Shown piece after piece: positions 7,530 through 15,544 of a DNA stretch of 23,088 bases (within the stretch, counting starts at the first letter, position 1; every line of letters begins with the position of its first letter). The DNA comes from JBMNNU01 sp050942695 (GTDB lineage Bacteria; Chloroflexota; UBA6077): assembly GCA_050942695.1 (NCBI GenBank), contig JBMNNU010000014.1, positions 1-23,088 on the forward strand, written 5' to 3'. The notes under the pieces are model-generated. The model was given only the letters and a program-made list of their open reading frames with translations, ran no database searches and was not told the DNA's origin. Both the position numbers and the translations under genes were made by a program.

Positions 7530-8741
7530 TTACCCCCCGAACTTAGCCAGTTTCCCAGCGTGGCCCATCATCAGCAACATAGCCCTTTCGGCTGGGAATC
7601 TGCCCAGGCTTCCCTTCGCGCATTCTCGCTCAGTGAACCCTTCTATTCGGGCAGGCAAGCACCACGGGGAGTGCAACATGAATGGTACGGGGTGCCACGT
7701 GTGCTCCCGGTATACCGAGGGCGAGGAGTGGTCGCCCCCAACCGCCAGCACATCGGGGCCCAGCCTCTCGATACGGGGTATAATGCTGTCTACCGTCTCC
7801 AACACCCTGACCTTATCCTGAAAACGACCATCCTCGCCAGCGGCATCGGTCCATTTGACGTGCAGGTAGAAGAAGTCGTATTCACCAAAACTGTTCTCCA
7901 GCGTCTCTACCTCCGACTCCAGTTCATCCCCGGCAGGAAGCACATCCATACCAACTATTCGACCTACTCCCTGATAAGTGGGATAAGCGGAGATAGCAGC
8001 CGCCTTCAGCTTAAATATCTCCCTCATAGAAGGCGCCTCAGGTAGCCCGCCAAAGCCTCTCAGCAGCACGGCATTAGCTGGTGTTTCCCCACGTAACGTC
8101 TCGATAGCCTCTCTGATGAACTTGTTGACCAGATCAGCAGTGTGCTTCGCTTCGTCCGCCAGGGGACGTACGGGGGATATCGGTACACCCTCATGGTGGG
8201 GGTCGGAGTCCGTCAGTTTGTCCGATAACCCCTCACCACGGAACACAACCAGGGCGCGGTGCCCCTTCTCCATCACAATAAACAGCTCAACGCCATCAAT
8301 TCGGATCTTGCGAAGCAGACCGCAGAGCCGCTCTCCCTCCTCTGAGGAGATACGGCCAGCTCTACGATCGACGATCAAGCCTTCGTCATCGATGGTGCCG
8401 AAGTTCATTCGGGCAGCGACATCACCGGGCTTCATTGGAAACCCAACCCCCATCGCAGACGTGGCTCCTCGCCTGAAACAGAACTGCAGAGGGTCGTAAC
8501 CGAAAAGCGCAAGGTGGCCGGGGCCGCTACCGACGGTTACACCGGTAGCCAGGGGGACCGTTAACCCAACATCAGAGGCGGCTGCCAGACGATCTAGATT
8601 AGGCAAATGAGCGGTCTCAAGCTCCGTCAGCCCGGTTTCCGGATTGGGCAAACCGCCCAATCCATCTATGACCAGCAGCACTATCTTAGTAGGAGATGAT
8701 ACCGCGAGGTCGCGGGCTATCTCCAAAGTGGATATGCTCAT
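7530..8741 (-). CDS. apgM: 2,3-bisphosphoglycerate-independent phosphoglycerate mutase, archaeal type
   Basis: A 403-residue member of the alkaline-phosphatase superfamily that interconverts 3- and 2-phosphoglycerate in glycolysis and gluconeogenesis. The N-terminal strand IVLLVIDGLGG carries the metal-binding Asp. PNLDRLAAAS, the GSGPGHLALFGYDP segment and RGATSAMGVGF follow, all typical of the archaeal-type iPGM. The central ARMNFGTID region and the C-terminal VGGDHSSPSVYREHTWHPVPF supply the remaining metal ligands (Asp and His). The length fits this family rather than the roughly 510-residue GpmI. The protein is cytoplasmic. The ATG has only a weak SD (GGA within AAGGATGGA), but no better start is apparent. 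It lies downstream of trpS with a 164-base gap containing a hairpin. Function is assigned with good confidence. Confidence 0.92.
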   Translation of the reverse strand: MSISTLEIARDLAVSSPTKIVLLVIDGLGGLPNPETGLTELETAHLPNLDRLAAASDVGLTVPLATGVTVGSGPGHLALFGYDPLQFCFRRGATSAMGVGFPMKPGDVAARMNFGTIDDEGLIVDRRAGRISSEEGERLCGLLRKIRIDGVELFIVMEKGHRALVVFRGEGLSDKLTDSDPHHEGVPISPVRPLADEAKHTADLVNKFIREAIETLRGETPANAVLLRGFGGLPEAPSMREIFKLKAAAISAYPTYQGVGRIVGMDVLPAGDELESEVETLENSFGEYDFFYLHVKWTDAAGEDGRFQDKVRVLETVDSIIPRIERLGPDVLAVGGDHSSPSVYREHTWHPVPFMLHSPWCLPARIEGFTERECAKGSLGRFPAERAMLLMMGHAGKLAKFGG

Positions 8742-8834
8742 ATTTGTTCCATCCTTGGTTCAACCATAGTGACCGGAGGCTCCACCGTCCCGGCGCTTCG
8801 TAGGGCTGTTGTATCGTACGGTGTACCAGCTAAG

Positions 8835-8860
8835 CCGGTCTGATCCTTCTGATAGACCGG
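8835..8860. repeat. Hairpin between trpS and apgM
   Basis: CCGGTCTGATC pairs with GATAGACCGG around a CTTCT loop, with one bulged G. It lies after the trpS stop on the - strand but has no T run behind it, so it is not a standard terminator. Immediately beside it, at 8864-8878, is a copy of the repeat also seen before iscS. Confidence 0.5.
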
Positions 8861-8863
8861 ATC

Positions 8864-8878
8864 GGACTGATCGGTCGG
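8864..8878. repeat. Short GGACTRATCGGTCGG repeat, copy 1
   Basis: GGACTGATCGGTCGG is itself near-palindromic and flanked by GGATC and GATCC. It closely resembles the longer copy at 12885-12909 between iscR and iscS. It may be a dispersed intergenic repeat; no function can be read from it. Confidence 0.4.
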
Positions 8879-8905
8879 ATCCAGTTCGGTCCAATTATTT
8901 TAGCC

Positions 8906-9910
8906 CTACCTGAAGTAGTTGATCCCCATCGCCTCGCGCGCCTGTTTGATAGTCTCAGCCCCAATCGCCCGTACTTTCTCGCTGCCTTTTTGAATTATCT
9001 CTTCGAGAAGGTGGGGACGTTCCTCGTAATAGGCTCGGCGCTCTCGTATCGGGTCCAGGAAGTTGTTAAGCGCCCTCGCCAACTTCTTCTTCACCTCTAC
9101 ATCGCCTACTTTTCCGGCCCGGTAACGCTTTTTCAGATCGGCGATCTCATCCTTGTCAGGATTGAAAGCATCATGGTAGATGAAGACGGGGTTTCCAGCC
9201 ACGTGGCCGGGATCGGTTGCGTGGATGCGAGTAGGGTCCGTATACATCCCCATCACCTTCTTTTCCACCGTCTTCGGGTCATCAGCCAGATAGATGGCGT
9301 TCCCAAGGCTCTTGCTCATCTTAGCCTTGCCATCAGTTCCCACTAAAGTAGGCACGTCGCCAATCAAAGCCTGGGCCTCCGGGAATACCGGGGAGTACAG
9401 CTCATTGAATCTCCTAGCGACCTCTCGCGTCACCTCGACATGAGATTTTTGGTCTTTTCCTACCGGGACCAGTTCGCCCTTCACGATCAGAATATCCGCA
9501 GCCTGTAGCACCGGATAGCCCAACAACCCGTAGGAAGCAGTCTCCAATTTCAGGTCACGCATCACCTCTTTCAGGGTCGGTACCCTCTGCAGCCGAGGCA
9601 CTGAAGTCAGCATAGAGAAGAGCAGATGCAACTCGGGGATCTGGGGCACCAGCGATTGCAGAAAGATCGTGCTCCGCTCCGGATCTATCCCAACGCTGAG
9701 GTTGTCCAGCAGCACATCCTTGATATTCTGCTCCACCTCTTTGAGGTCCGTCTGCTTGGTGGTCAAAACGTGGTAGTCGGCAATAATAAAGAAGCATTCA
9801 TATTCATCTTGAAGCCGTACCCGGTTGCGTAGAGTCCCAACGTAATGGCCTAGGTGCAGCTTTCCGGTAGGTCTGTCACCCGTTAGAATTCGTCCTTTTC
9901 GGTTGTTCAT
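8906..9910 (-). CDS. trpS: Tryptophanyl-tRNA synthetase
   Basis: A class I aminoacyl-tRNA synthetase of 334 residues that charges tRNA-Trp. The N-terminus RILTGDRPTGKLHLGHYVG carries the HIGH-type motif (HLGH). FFIIADYHVLTT and the GYPVLQAADILIVKGELVPVGKDQKSHVE stretch are typical TrpS tryptophan-pocket and dimer regions. KAKMSKSLGNAI is the KMSKS loop. The length matches the family. I chose the ATG at 9910 because GGGGGA lies five bases upstream; an ATG seven codons earlier (9931) has no SD. No T-box or trp leader peptide is visible in the 180-base divergent gap upstream. It is the first gene of the - strand block that runs through apgM. Confidence 0.97.
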   Translation of the reverse strand: MNNRKGRILTGDRPTGKLHLGHYVGTLRNRVRLQDEYECFFIIADYHVLTTKQTDLKEVEQNIKDVLLDNLSVGIDPERSTIFLQSLVPQIPELHLLFSMLTSVPRLQRVPTLKEVMRDLKLETASYGLLGYPVLQAADILIVKGELVPVGKDQKSHVEVTREVARRFNELYSPVFPEAQALIGDVPTLVGTDGKAKMSKSLGNAIYLADDPKTVEKKVMGMYTDPTRIHATDPGHVAGNPVFIYHDAFNPDKDEIADLKKRYRAGKVGDVEVKKKLARALNNFLDPIRERRAYYEERPHLLEEIIQKGSEKVRAIGAETIKQAREAMGINYFR

Positions 9911-9963
9911 CGATATCCCCCACAATACCATTCCAGGTTCACAGGGATTCTACTAGGACTACC

Positions 9964-9992
9964 GGACTATTGCCACTTTGGCCCACTGTCAA
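9964..9992 (-). promoter_or_regulatory. Possible trpS promoter
   Basis: A perfect TTGACA is read on the - strand at 9987-9992. Seventeen bases on is TAGTCC (9964-9969), a poor -10; CAATAG two bases earlier is an alternative. The -35 is good and the position suits trpS, but the -10 is weak. Confidence 0.35.
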
Positions 9993-10022
9993 CGACATAT
10001 CAGTTGCCAGCGCAATTTGTTG

Positions 10023-10051
10023 TTGAAGCCGGTTCGCAACTGTGCAACAAT
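10023..10051 (+). promoter_or_regulatory. Possible promoter of the M29-like aminopeptidase
   Basis: TTGAAG (10023-10028) and AACAAT (10046-10051) are 17 bases apart in the divergent gap, followed by the aminopeptidase gene. Each hexamer matches consensus at four positions. Modest support only. Confidence 0.35.
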
Positions 10052-10129
10052 GAGCCGATAGTGATCTACAGGTAGACAAGGCTGGGTTTGAATACTCAGA
10101 GCCTTGAAATAGGTAATCCGGGGGTACAA

Positions 10130-11185
10130 ATGGTAGATTCCCGCGAACTAAAGCGCATTGCCAGGGTTGTGCTGGAACAAGCCCTGGGGCTTCAACCAGA
10201 TGAACGAGTTCTTATCGTAGGCAACCCAGAGGAAGCGTCGCGACTGATCTGTGATGCCTACTTCGAAGCGACCCGGGAGCTGTCGGGCAAACCCCTCCTG
10301 GTGCGCCAACCAGCTAAGGGCATAACCGATTTCTCCGATCCGGCCGTCCTCGCGGCTATCGCCTCCGAGCCGGATATCCTGCTCAGCATATCCACCGATA
10401 AGATCGGAAAGGATCCTCACGGCCTCCACATAGGTTACGTGGGGCGCAACGGGCAAAAGTACACCCATATTTTCGACAGAGTAACCGACGGAGACAAACG
10501 CTCTCGAGCAGGGACTTCGCCCGGCATCAAGTTGGATACCTTTCTCAGAGCGATGGACGTGGATTACGCAGCCATCAGATCTTCTGCGGCTGCTTTGAAA
10601 GCATCGATCCAAGGCTGTTCGAAGATGCGGATTGAAACCCCTGCCGGCACCGATCTAACTGTCGGGCTCCGCGGCCGCCAGATTTTTGTCGACGACGGCG
10701 ACCTTCGAAAGCCCGGCGCGCACGGCAATCTCCCCTGCGGGGAGATATTCTTCTCCCCTGAGCTAGGCACTGCGCAGGGACGGATAGTGTTCGATGGCCT
10801 TATCGCTATGGGCACCGAATGCCTGCTGCCCACCGAACCGCTGGTCATGGAGGTGAAGAACGGGTACGTCACCCACATTCTCCCCAGCGCCCACTCAGAT
10901 GCCGTGGAGGCGATGTTGGCAAAGAGCTCGAAGCAGGCTCTCGCCATGGGGAAAGAAGATTACGCCCGCAACGCTCGCGGCATCGGCGAAGTAGGATTAG
11001 GGTTGAATCCAGATGCAGAGATGATCCCTGACATGCTGGAGGCGGAGAAGGTGAGCGGAACCTGCCATGTAGCTATCGGCTCCAACTACGACAGGGACCT
11101 CCAGGCGCTAACACATTACGATATGCTGATGCTTCGCCCTCGCATCACCGTCGATGGCAGACCTCTGAAGGGATACACTCAATAA
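10130..11185 (+). CDS. Aminopeptidase, M29/AmpS-like (thermophilic metallopeptidase family)
   Basis: A 351-residue protein resembling M29 aminopeptidases and their relatives (COG2309), which remove N-terminal residues using two metal ions. Residues at the expected spots are Glu in PCGEIFFSPE, Glu in GIGEVGLGLNP, His in GTCHVAIGSN and the His-Asp pair in THYDMLM; in characterised M29 enzymes the last pair is usually HWD. TPAGTDLTVGLRGR is also typical. The ATG at 10130 begins MVDSRELKRIARVVLEQAL, where family members begin, and has GGGGG five bases upstream. A TTG at 10088, 14 codons earlier in frame, is possible but has a poorer SD. It is a single-gene unit, divergent from trpS and convergent with iscU. 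The peptidase assignment is probable; the physiological substrate is unknown. Confidence 0.82.
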   Translation: MVDSRELKRIARVVLEQALGLQPDERVLIVGNPEEASRLICDAYFEATRELSGKPLLVRQPAKGITDFSDPAVLAAIASEPDILLSISTDKIGKDPHGLHIGYVGRNGQKYTHIFDRVTDGDKRSRAGTSPGIKLDTFLRAMDVDYAAIRSSAAALKASIQGCSKMRIETPAGTDLTVGLRGRQIFVDDGDLRKPGAHGNLPCGEIFFSPELGTAQGRIVFDGLIAMGTECLLPTEPLVMEVKNGYVTHILPSAHSDAVEAMLAKSSKQALAMGKEDYARNARGIGEVGLGLNPDAEMIPDMLEAEKVSGTCHVAIGSNYDRDLQALTHYDMLMLRPRITVDGRPLKGYTQ

Positions 11186-11193
11186 AAAAATAT

Positions 11194-11230
11194 AATACTG
11201 GGGATGGGATCGCCTCCCTCCCCCAGTATT
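11194..11230. terminator. Bidirectional terminator between the aminopeptidase and iscU
   Basis: AATACTGGGG (11194-11203) pairs with CCCCAGTATT (11221-11230). On the + side TTTTACGG follows; on the - side the stem is followed by ATATTTTTTT. It lies exactly between two convergent stop codons and can serve both. Confidence 0.85.
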
Positions 11231-11602
11231 TTACGGTTTGACCTTTGATTTATAGTCCTCGATGGCCTTCTGCAGGGCATCCGTCGCCAGGACAGAGCAG
11301 TGAATCTTAGCTTCCGGCAAGCCGCCCAGAGCTTTGACGATTTCGTCTTTGGTCGTCGCTAGCGCCTCTTCTATCGTTTTCCCCTTCACCAACTCCGTCG
11401 CCATGGAGCTGCTGGCTATCGCAGCCCCACAGCCGAAGGTCCTGAACTTGATGTCGACGATGCGATTGTCTTTAACCTTTATGTAAACTTTCATCATATC
11501 GCCGCAGACGGGGCTGCCCAGTTCCCCCACACCATCGGCATCGGGTATCTCCCCAACGTTTCGGGGATTGCTGAAGTGATCCATCACTATCTGGCTATAC
11601 AT
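11231..11602 (-). CDS. iscU: Iron-sulfur cluster assembly scaffold IscU/NifU-like
   Basis: A 123-residue scaffold on which [2Fe-2S] clusters are built from sulfur delivered by the desulfurase encoded upstream. The three cluster cysteines are Cys33 (SPVCGD, with Asp35), Cys58 (FGCGAAIASSS) and Cys102 (KIHCS). DHFSNPRNVGE is the family N-terminus. It lacks the insertion typical of Gram-positive SufU and is closer to IscU. The chaperone-binding LPPVK of proteobacterial IscU reads LPEAK here, and no hscA or hscB is present in the window. The ATG is preceded by AGAGG. It is the last gene of iscR-iscS-iscU, 45 bases after iscS. Confidence 0.96.
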   Translation of the reverse strand: MYSQIVMDHFSNPRNVGEIPDADGVGELGSPVCGDMMKVYIKVKDNRIVDIKFRTFGCGAAIASSSMATELVKGKTIEEALATTKDEIVKALGGLPEAKIHCSVLATDALQKAIEDYKSKVKP

Positions 11603-11647
11603 TGACCTCTTCGCTCCTTGTAGCTTTCGATTCTGCAGCCCAGCCGT

Positions 11648-12838
11648 CTATCGCGACTCGCCTGACAGAGCCGCGGCTCCTGCCAGGGGTGACATTGCCC
11701 TCAATCTCTCAACGATACCTGGGAGAACCTCCAACACATAGTCGATATCCTGCTCGGTATTATCCCGACCCGTGGTAAGCCTCAGGCTCCCGTGGGCTCG
11801 GTCAGCCGGAACCCCCATTGCCTTCAGCACATGCGATGGCTCAAGCGCTCCGGAGGAGCACGCCGAGCCGCTAGAAGCCCCTATCCCCGCTAGGTCCAGG
11901 CCAAGCAAGATCGATTCACCCTCCACGTAATCGAAGGCAAAGCTGGCGTTGTTGGGAAGCCGGTGTATGGGGTGCCCCGTAAGGTACGATCCCGGAATAC
12001 GGCCTATCACACCCTCGATCAATCTATCACGCAACTTAGCCGAGTGAGCATTGTTAGATTCCAACTCTTCGTATGCCAGCTTCAGCGCTGTGGCCAGCCC
12101 GATAATATATGCTGTGTTCTCGGTTCCCGCCCGGCGGCCTCTTTCCTGCCCGCCGCCCTGCTGCTGAGGCCAGTAGTTGGTGCCCTTCCGGACATAGGCC
12201 AACCCGATCCCCTTGGGGCCGTAAAACTTGTGGGCAGAGAGACTCAGCATATCCACTCCCAACCTGTCCACATTCAGATCGAGGCTACCGCCCGCCTGAA
12301 CGGCGTCGGTGTGGAATACGATGCCCCGGTCCCTCGCTATCCGGGAGATCTCGGAGATGGGTTGAATCGTGCCAACCTCGTTATTTGCGTACATGACGCT
12401 TATCAAGATCGTGTCCGGGGTTATGGCCTTCTCCAGGGCTTCCATCTCTACGGTTCCGTATTGGTCTACCGGAAGATAGGTAACCCGGAAGCCGAAACGC
12501 TTCTCTAGTAACTCCGCAGTGTGCAGGATAGCGTGGTGCTCTACCTGGGTGGTGATGATGTGGTTGCCCTTGTGGCGATTAGCGAACGCAACCCCCTTGA
12601 GGGCCAAGTTATCGCTTTCGGTGCCCCCGCTCGTAAAGATGATCTCCGAGGGGCTACACCTGAGAATCTCAGCCACATCATTTCTCGCCCGGTCCAACGC
12701 CTTTCGAGCTTCACGAGCCACGGAATATATGCTGGAAGGGTTGCCGTACTGCTCGGTGAAAAAGGGCAGCATGGCCTCTACCACATCGGGACGAACCGGA
12801 GTGGTAGCAGCGTGATCCAGGTAGATAAAACGCGTCAC
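11648..12838 (-). CDS. iscS: Cysteine desulfurase IscS/NifS
   Basis: A PLP enzyme of 396 residues that takes sulfur from cysteine for Fe-S cluster and thio-cofactor synthesis. YLDHAATTPV opens the protein. His101/His102 lie in VEHHAIL, the PLP lysine is Lys204 in SLSAHKFYGPKG, and the persulfide-forming Cys327 is in the long loop SGSACSSGALEPSHVL, as in group I (IscS/NifS) enzymes. These positions nearly coincide with E. coli IscS. I prefer the GTG at 12838 because AAAGGAG lies nine bases upstream; that SD overlaps the TTG at 12859, which would otherwise give seven extra residues. It lies between iscR and iscU in one operon. Confidence 0.96.
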   Translation of the reverse strand: MTRFIYLDHAATTPVRPDVVEAMLPFFTEQYGNPSSIYSVAREARKALDRARNDVAEILRCSPSEIIFTSGGTESDNLALKGVAFANRHKGNHIITTQVEHHAILHTAELLEKRFGFRVTYLPVDQYGTVEMEALEKAITPDTILISVMYANNEVGTIQPISEISRIARDRGIVFHTDAVQAGGSLDLNVDRLGVDMLSLSAHKFYGPKGIGLAYVRKGTNYWPQQQGGGQERGRRAGTENTAYIIGLATALKLAYEELESNNAHSAKLRDRLIEGVIGRIPGSYLTGHPIHRLPNNASFAFDYVEGESILLGLDLAGIGASSGSACSSGALEPSHVLKAMGVPADRAHGSLRLTTGRDNTEQDIDYVLEVLPGIVERLRAMSPLAGAAALSGESR

Positions 12839-12884
12839 TGCGTGTGTGTCTCCTTTCAAGGGTAGATCCTCTATTACACCGATA

Positions 12885-12909
12885 GGACTAATCGGGCTAA
12901 TCGGTCGGG
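12885..12909. repeat. GGACTAATCGG tandem repeat, copy 2, between iscR and iscS
   Basis: This stretch contains two units of CTAATCGG in tandem followed by TCGGG, within the 89-base iscR-iscS spacer. It matches the unit at 8864-8878 (GGACTRATCGGTCGG). Flanking CACCGAT and ATCGGTCGGGTG could pair. It may be an intergenic repeat or a processing site in the operon mRNA. Confidence 0.4.
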
Positions 12910-12927
12910 TGAAGTACCGTCGGGTTT

Positions 12928-13359
12928 TTAGCGCCCGGCGCTACCTTCAGGGCTATCTTTGAAATCCGCGAGAGAGGTGCTATCTAGCACCTCCAGTATG
13001 CCCTCGTGCACTCGCACCCACATATCCTTGATGGAACAAGTGGTGCTGCGAGTGCAGCAATCGGCGCTCTCCCCTTCCAAAACGCAATCCACTGGGCCGA
13101 TAGGGCCTTCCAGAACCCTAACAACCTCTCCGACGGTGATCTCCTGCGGGCTGCGAGTCAGCTTGTAGCCACCCCTCACCCCTCTGGTACCCTCTACGAG
13201 GCCTGCCTGGCGCAGATTGCCGAACAGTTGCTCAAGATAAGCCAAGGGAAGCCCACCCGTTTCGGCGATATCCGAAAGGGAGAGTGGCCCCTGCCCGTGA
13301 TGTTTGGCCAGTTCGACCATAGCCAGCAGACCGTAGTGGCCGCGCGTGGAAATCTTCAT
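12928..13359 (-). CDS. iscR: Rrf2-family regulator IscR
   Basis: A 143-residue Rrf2 protein at the head of the isc genes. MKISTRGHYGLLAMVELA is the IscR-type start. The helix-turn-helix covers about residues 28-60 and the wing is GTRGVRGGYKLTR. With this start the cysteines are Cys92, Cys101, Cys102 and Cys108, the likely [2Fe-2S] ligands. It should sense cluster supply and repress or adjust its own operon. I prefer the ATG at 13359; a TTG two codons earlier (13365) is also possible and neither has a strong SD. The promoter (13408-13437) and an IscR-like dyad (13379-13409) lie directly upstream. Assignment as IscR rests on both sequence and context. Confidence 0.93.
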   Translation of the reverse strand: MKISTRGHYGLLAMVELAKHHGQGPLSLSDIAETGGLPLAYLEQLFGNLRQAGLVEGTRGVRGGYKLTRSPQEITVGEVVRVLEGPIGPVDCVLEGESADCCTRSTTCSIKDMWVRVHEGILEVLDSTSLADFKDSPEGSAGR

Positions 13360-13378
13360 ATTCAACCCAACCGCTTCG

Positions 13379-13409
13379 CTAAATTCCTACTGTTTCGCTC
13401 GGATTTAAG
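13379..13409 (-). promoter_or_regulatory. Candidate IscR operator at the isc promoter start point
   Basis: On the - strand CTTAAATCC and GGAATTTAG form a dyad (7 of 9 positions) with a 13-base spacer. The outer pattern AxxCC ... GGxxxT resembles the cluster-independent IscR type 2 site; inner positions do not match. It covers the predicted transcription start, where a repressor would act. Confidence 0.45.
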
Positions 13410-13437
13410 TATAAAACCGGCGATCTCGATATGTCAA
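13408..13437 (-). promoter_or_regulatory. Promoter of iscR-iscS-iscU
   Basis: On the - strand a perfect TTGACA (13432-13437) and TATACT (13408-13413, five of six) are 18 bases apart. The -35 box lies just beyond the end of the L,D-transpeptidase gene. The predicted leader is about 40 bases. Confidence 0.78.
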
Positions 13438-13439
13438 CG

Positions 13440-15152
13440 TCAGTAATGGATCCTTACAGGTGTGCCGATTGGCGTCCAATCGTATACATATTTTGCATCA
13501 GCAGTCGTCATGCCTACGCAGCCATTACTCTGCGGGTAGCCGAACTGCCATCGCCATGGAGCAGCGTGGATCGTGTAGTCACCCAGAAAGGCCATAACCC
13601 AAGGGACGTTGGGGATATCGTAGCGCGACCCATCCGGATTGACCCCTCGCATCCGGAGAAACGGCGCTTTGTAATGGATAATGTACTCCCCGACCGGGGT
13701 TTCGGCTCCACGCACCCCGGTTGCCACCAGTGTGGTAAACACCGGCTCGTCCCCTTGCAACAGCGTGAGCTGCTGCTTGGTGAGATCTACATCGATTAGC
13801 TTGTTCGGCCGCGTGAGGAAAGTGAACTCTATCGGCTCTTCCAGATATCCGCCTGCCAGGCTCCGAGGACCGTTTCTCCCGGCCTTTACCGTCACATTGA
13901 TCTCCGTCATCTCCGGATACCGCTCCTGCGGCACGAACCGGAGCTTGTTCGGCTCCGGCCATTCGAAATAGCCTGGTACCTGTGGCTCGATAGATAGCGC
14001 TGCCTCGGCGGATTTCCGATCCAGTATCTCCTCGGCGAAGGTGATGGAGATCGGCTCTTGGAGGGCAACTCCGAACGTCCCCTCGACCGGGCGAAACTCC
14101 TGAATCGACAAGGGCGGAGGGGTGTTAACGGTAATCTCGTGAGGCCCCTCTATGGGAGCACCGGAGGTCCCAGTCCCGCCTGTGAACGTTATCCGGTATT
14201 CCTGTTGTTGGGGGGGATTATGAAGCTGCACCAGGCTGATCATTGGGTCCTTTGGGTCGATCGTGAGACTACTTCCGATGAATGGCGTAATCTCATAATC
14301 GAGGCTCTTCACCGGGCGGTCCCACCGTACGACCACTCGATCACCGTTCTCTACATACACCGAGTCTTGGATAGGCGCCGGATGTGCTGCCGTCTCCACC
14401 GTTACCTTGGGGCTTACTATCAGCGGCGCCCCGTTTGCGCCCTGCGCGTTCACGACGCGAATGGTGTACTGTTTACCAGGCTCCTCTTTTATTAGATTCA
14501 CATATCCAACCTGCTGCAGCTCCTGGTCAATCCAGCTATTTACTTCGACTGGAGGTTCTATCTCAACCTCGAATTGGCGTATCGGCGAGTTCCACTCCAA
14601 CCGGAGAGGTTTTTGATAGCCCAGCTCAACCACCCCTTCCGGGGCTCGAAGCTGGGGAGTGGTTAGGGTTTGAAAAGGGTATTCGCGCGTGATCAGCACT
14701 TCTTTTGGAAGTGGAAAGGCAGGCTCCCGTACGCTAACTGTCAGTCGCAGATCGTAGTAGTTGTCATACGCTAATGGGTTTGAACTATCTGGGTTTGTGA
14801 GCTGATACTCAGACCAGTAGCTGAGGAGAGGGCCTTCAATGGGGGCAAGTTCCACCGGAACCACCCGCTCCGAAAGGACCTTACCATCGATGTCCCTGTT
14901 CTTCTCTATCAGAGTAACATCTATTACGGATACCCCGAGCCGCGAGACCGAGACGTTAACGGGGACCGCCGGTGACAATTCCACCGAAGCTTCTTCTACG
15001 TTGACCTGAAACGATGGCATCATCGCGGCAATCTGAGCGGCCAGCACTATAACGGTGGTTGCTCCCAGAATTGCCAGCGCAGCCGATAACACAACAGTCC
15101 AACCTCTACCCTGGTTTAAGGTAGAGGAATCTCTTTGTGCAGCAGACTCCAT
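13440..15152 (-). CDS. L,D-transpeptidase (YkuD) with N-terminal anchor and Ig-like domains
   Basis: A 570-residue cell-envelope protein. One hydrophobic segment near residues 18-44 should anchor it to the membrane with the rest outside. The middle is beta-rich; residues about 345-450, with EFRPVEGTFGVALQEPISITF and a closing FTFLTRP, look like a bacterial Ig-like (Big_5) domain, and earlier segments may be similar folds. The C-terminal part from about 453 is a YkuD catalytic domain: TPVGEY, then His529 (TIHAAP) and the nucleophile Cys545 in SNGCVGM. The common family motif is SHGC, so Asn replaces His here. Such enzymes form 3-3 crosslinks in peptidoglycan or attach proteins to it. The ATG has GGAG nine bases upstream. 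It lies just upstream of the isc promoter. Role in wall remodelling is by family. Confidence 0.92.
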   Translation of the reverse strand: MESAAQRDSSTLNQGRGWTVVLSAALAILGATTVIVLAAQIAAMMPSFQVNVEEASVELSPAVPVNVSVSRLGVSVIDVTLIEKNRDIDGKVLSERVVPVELAPIEGPLLSYWSEYQLTNPDSSNPLAYDNYYDLRLTVSVREPAFPLPKEVLITREYPFQTLTTPQLRAPEGVVELGYQKPLRLEWNSPIRQFEVEIEPPVEVNSWIDQELQQVGYVNLIKEEPGKQYTIRVVNAQGANGAPLIVSPKVTVETAAHPAPIQDSVYVENGDRVVVRWDRPVKSLDYEITPFIGSSLTIDPKDPMISLVQLHNPPQQQEYRITFTGGTGTSGAPIEGPHEITVNTPPPLSIQEFRPVEGTFGVALQEPISITFAEEILDRKSAEAALSIEPQVPGYFEWPEPNKLRFVPQERYPEMTEINVTVKAGRNGPRSLAGGYLEEPIEFTFLTRPNKLIDVDLTKQQLTLLQGDEPVFTTLVATGVRGAETPVGEYIIHYKAPFLRMRGVNPDGSRYDIPNVPWVMAFLGDYTIHAAPWRWQFGYPQSNGCVGMTTADAKYVYDWTPIGTPVRIHY

Positions 15153-15544
15153 CTACAGATACTCCAGTTCGGAAAGGAAAAGATGGTATGGTTTCCCGAG
15201 TAGCGCGTATACCACCCAGAGCCGGATCTATCCGGGCATAGGATTCGTCGTTTTAGAACCGCACTCGCAACTACCACACTGATAACCGCCGAACGCAAGC
15301 GACATGCCATCTGCAATGCATAAAAGCTATCGCCATACTATGTTTATCGGCTGCTTGAGCCGGTTCTAGTAGAGGAAATTGGTGGGGCCGTGATCGGGTA
15401 ACCCGTAAGGATCCCAATATCAAATCGGCCTCCCGAAGAGGTTACTCGAGACAGTATACCCCTCAAAATCAACTTCTTCTAGGGAGCAGCGCCGCCCTGT
15501 GTTATACTGCAGCGCGCATCCGTTGCCCAGGGGTGATAGCTACG
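15153..15544. other. Divergent intergenic region between the transpeptidase and helicase genes
   Basis: About 390 bases without a supported gene. TATACT at 15503-15508 is a good -10 candidate for the helicase, with no matching -35. Minor inverted repeats occur, for example CGGGTAACCCG. No tRNA-like fold or convincing promoter for the transpeptidase was found. Confidence 0.4.

Noticed and set aside
8835..8860. Hairpin as the trpS terminator
   Set aside because: No T run follows on the - strand, and it lies 45 bases beyond the stop codon.
9911..10129. Possible T-box or trp attenuator upstream of trpS
   Set aside because: No T-box core sequence, leader peptide with Trp codons or terminator hairpin was found in the gap.
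15533..15544. GTG at 15533 as the helicase start
   Set aside because: It lies inside AGGGGTGAT, which serves better as the SD for the ATG at 15545.
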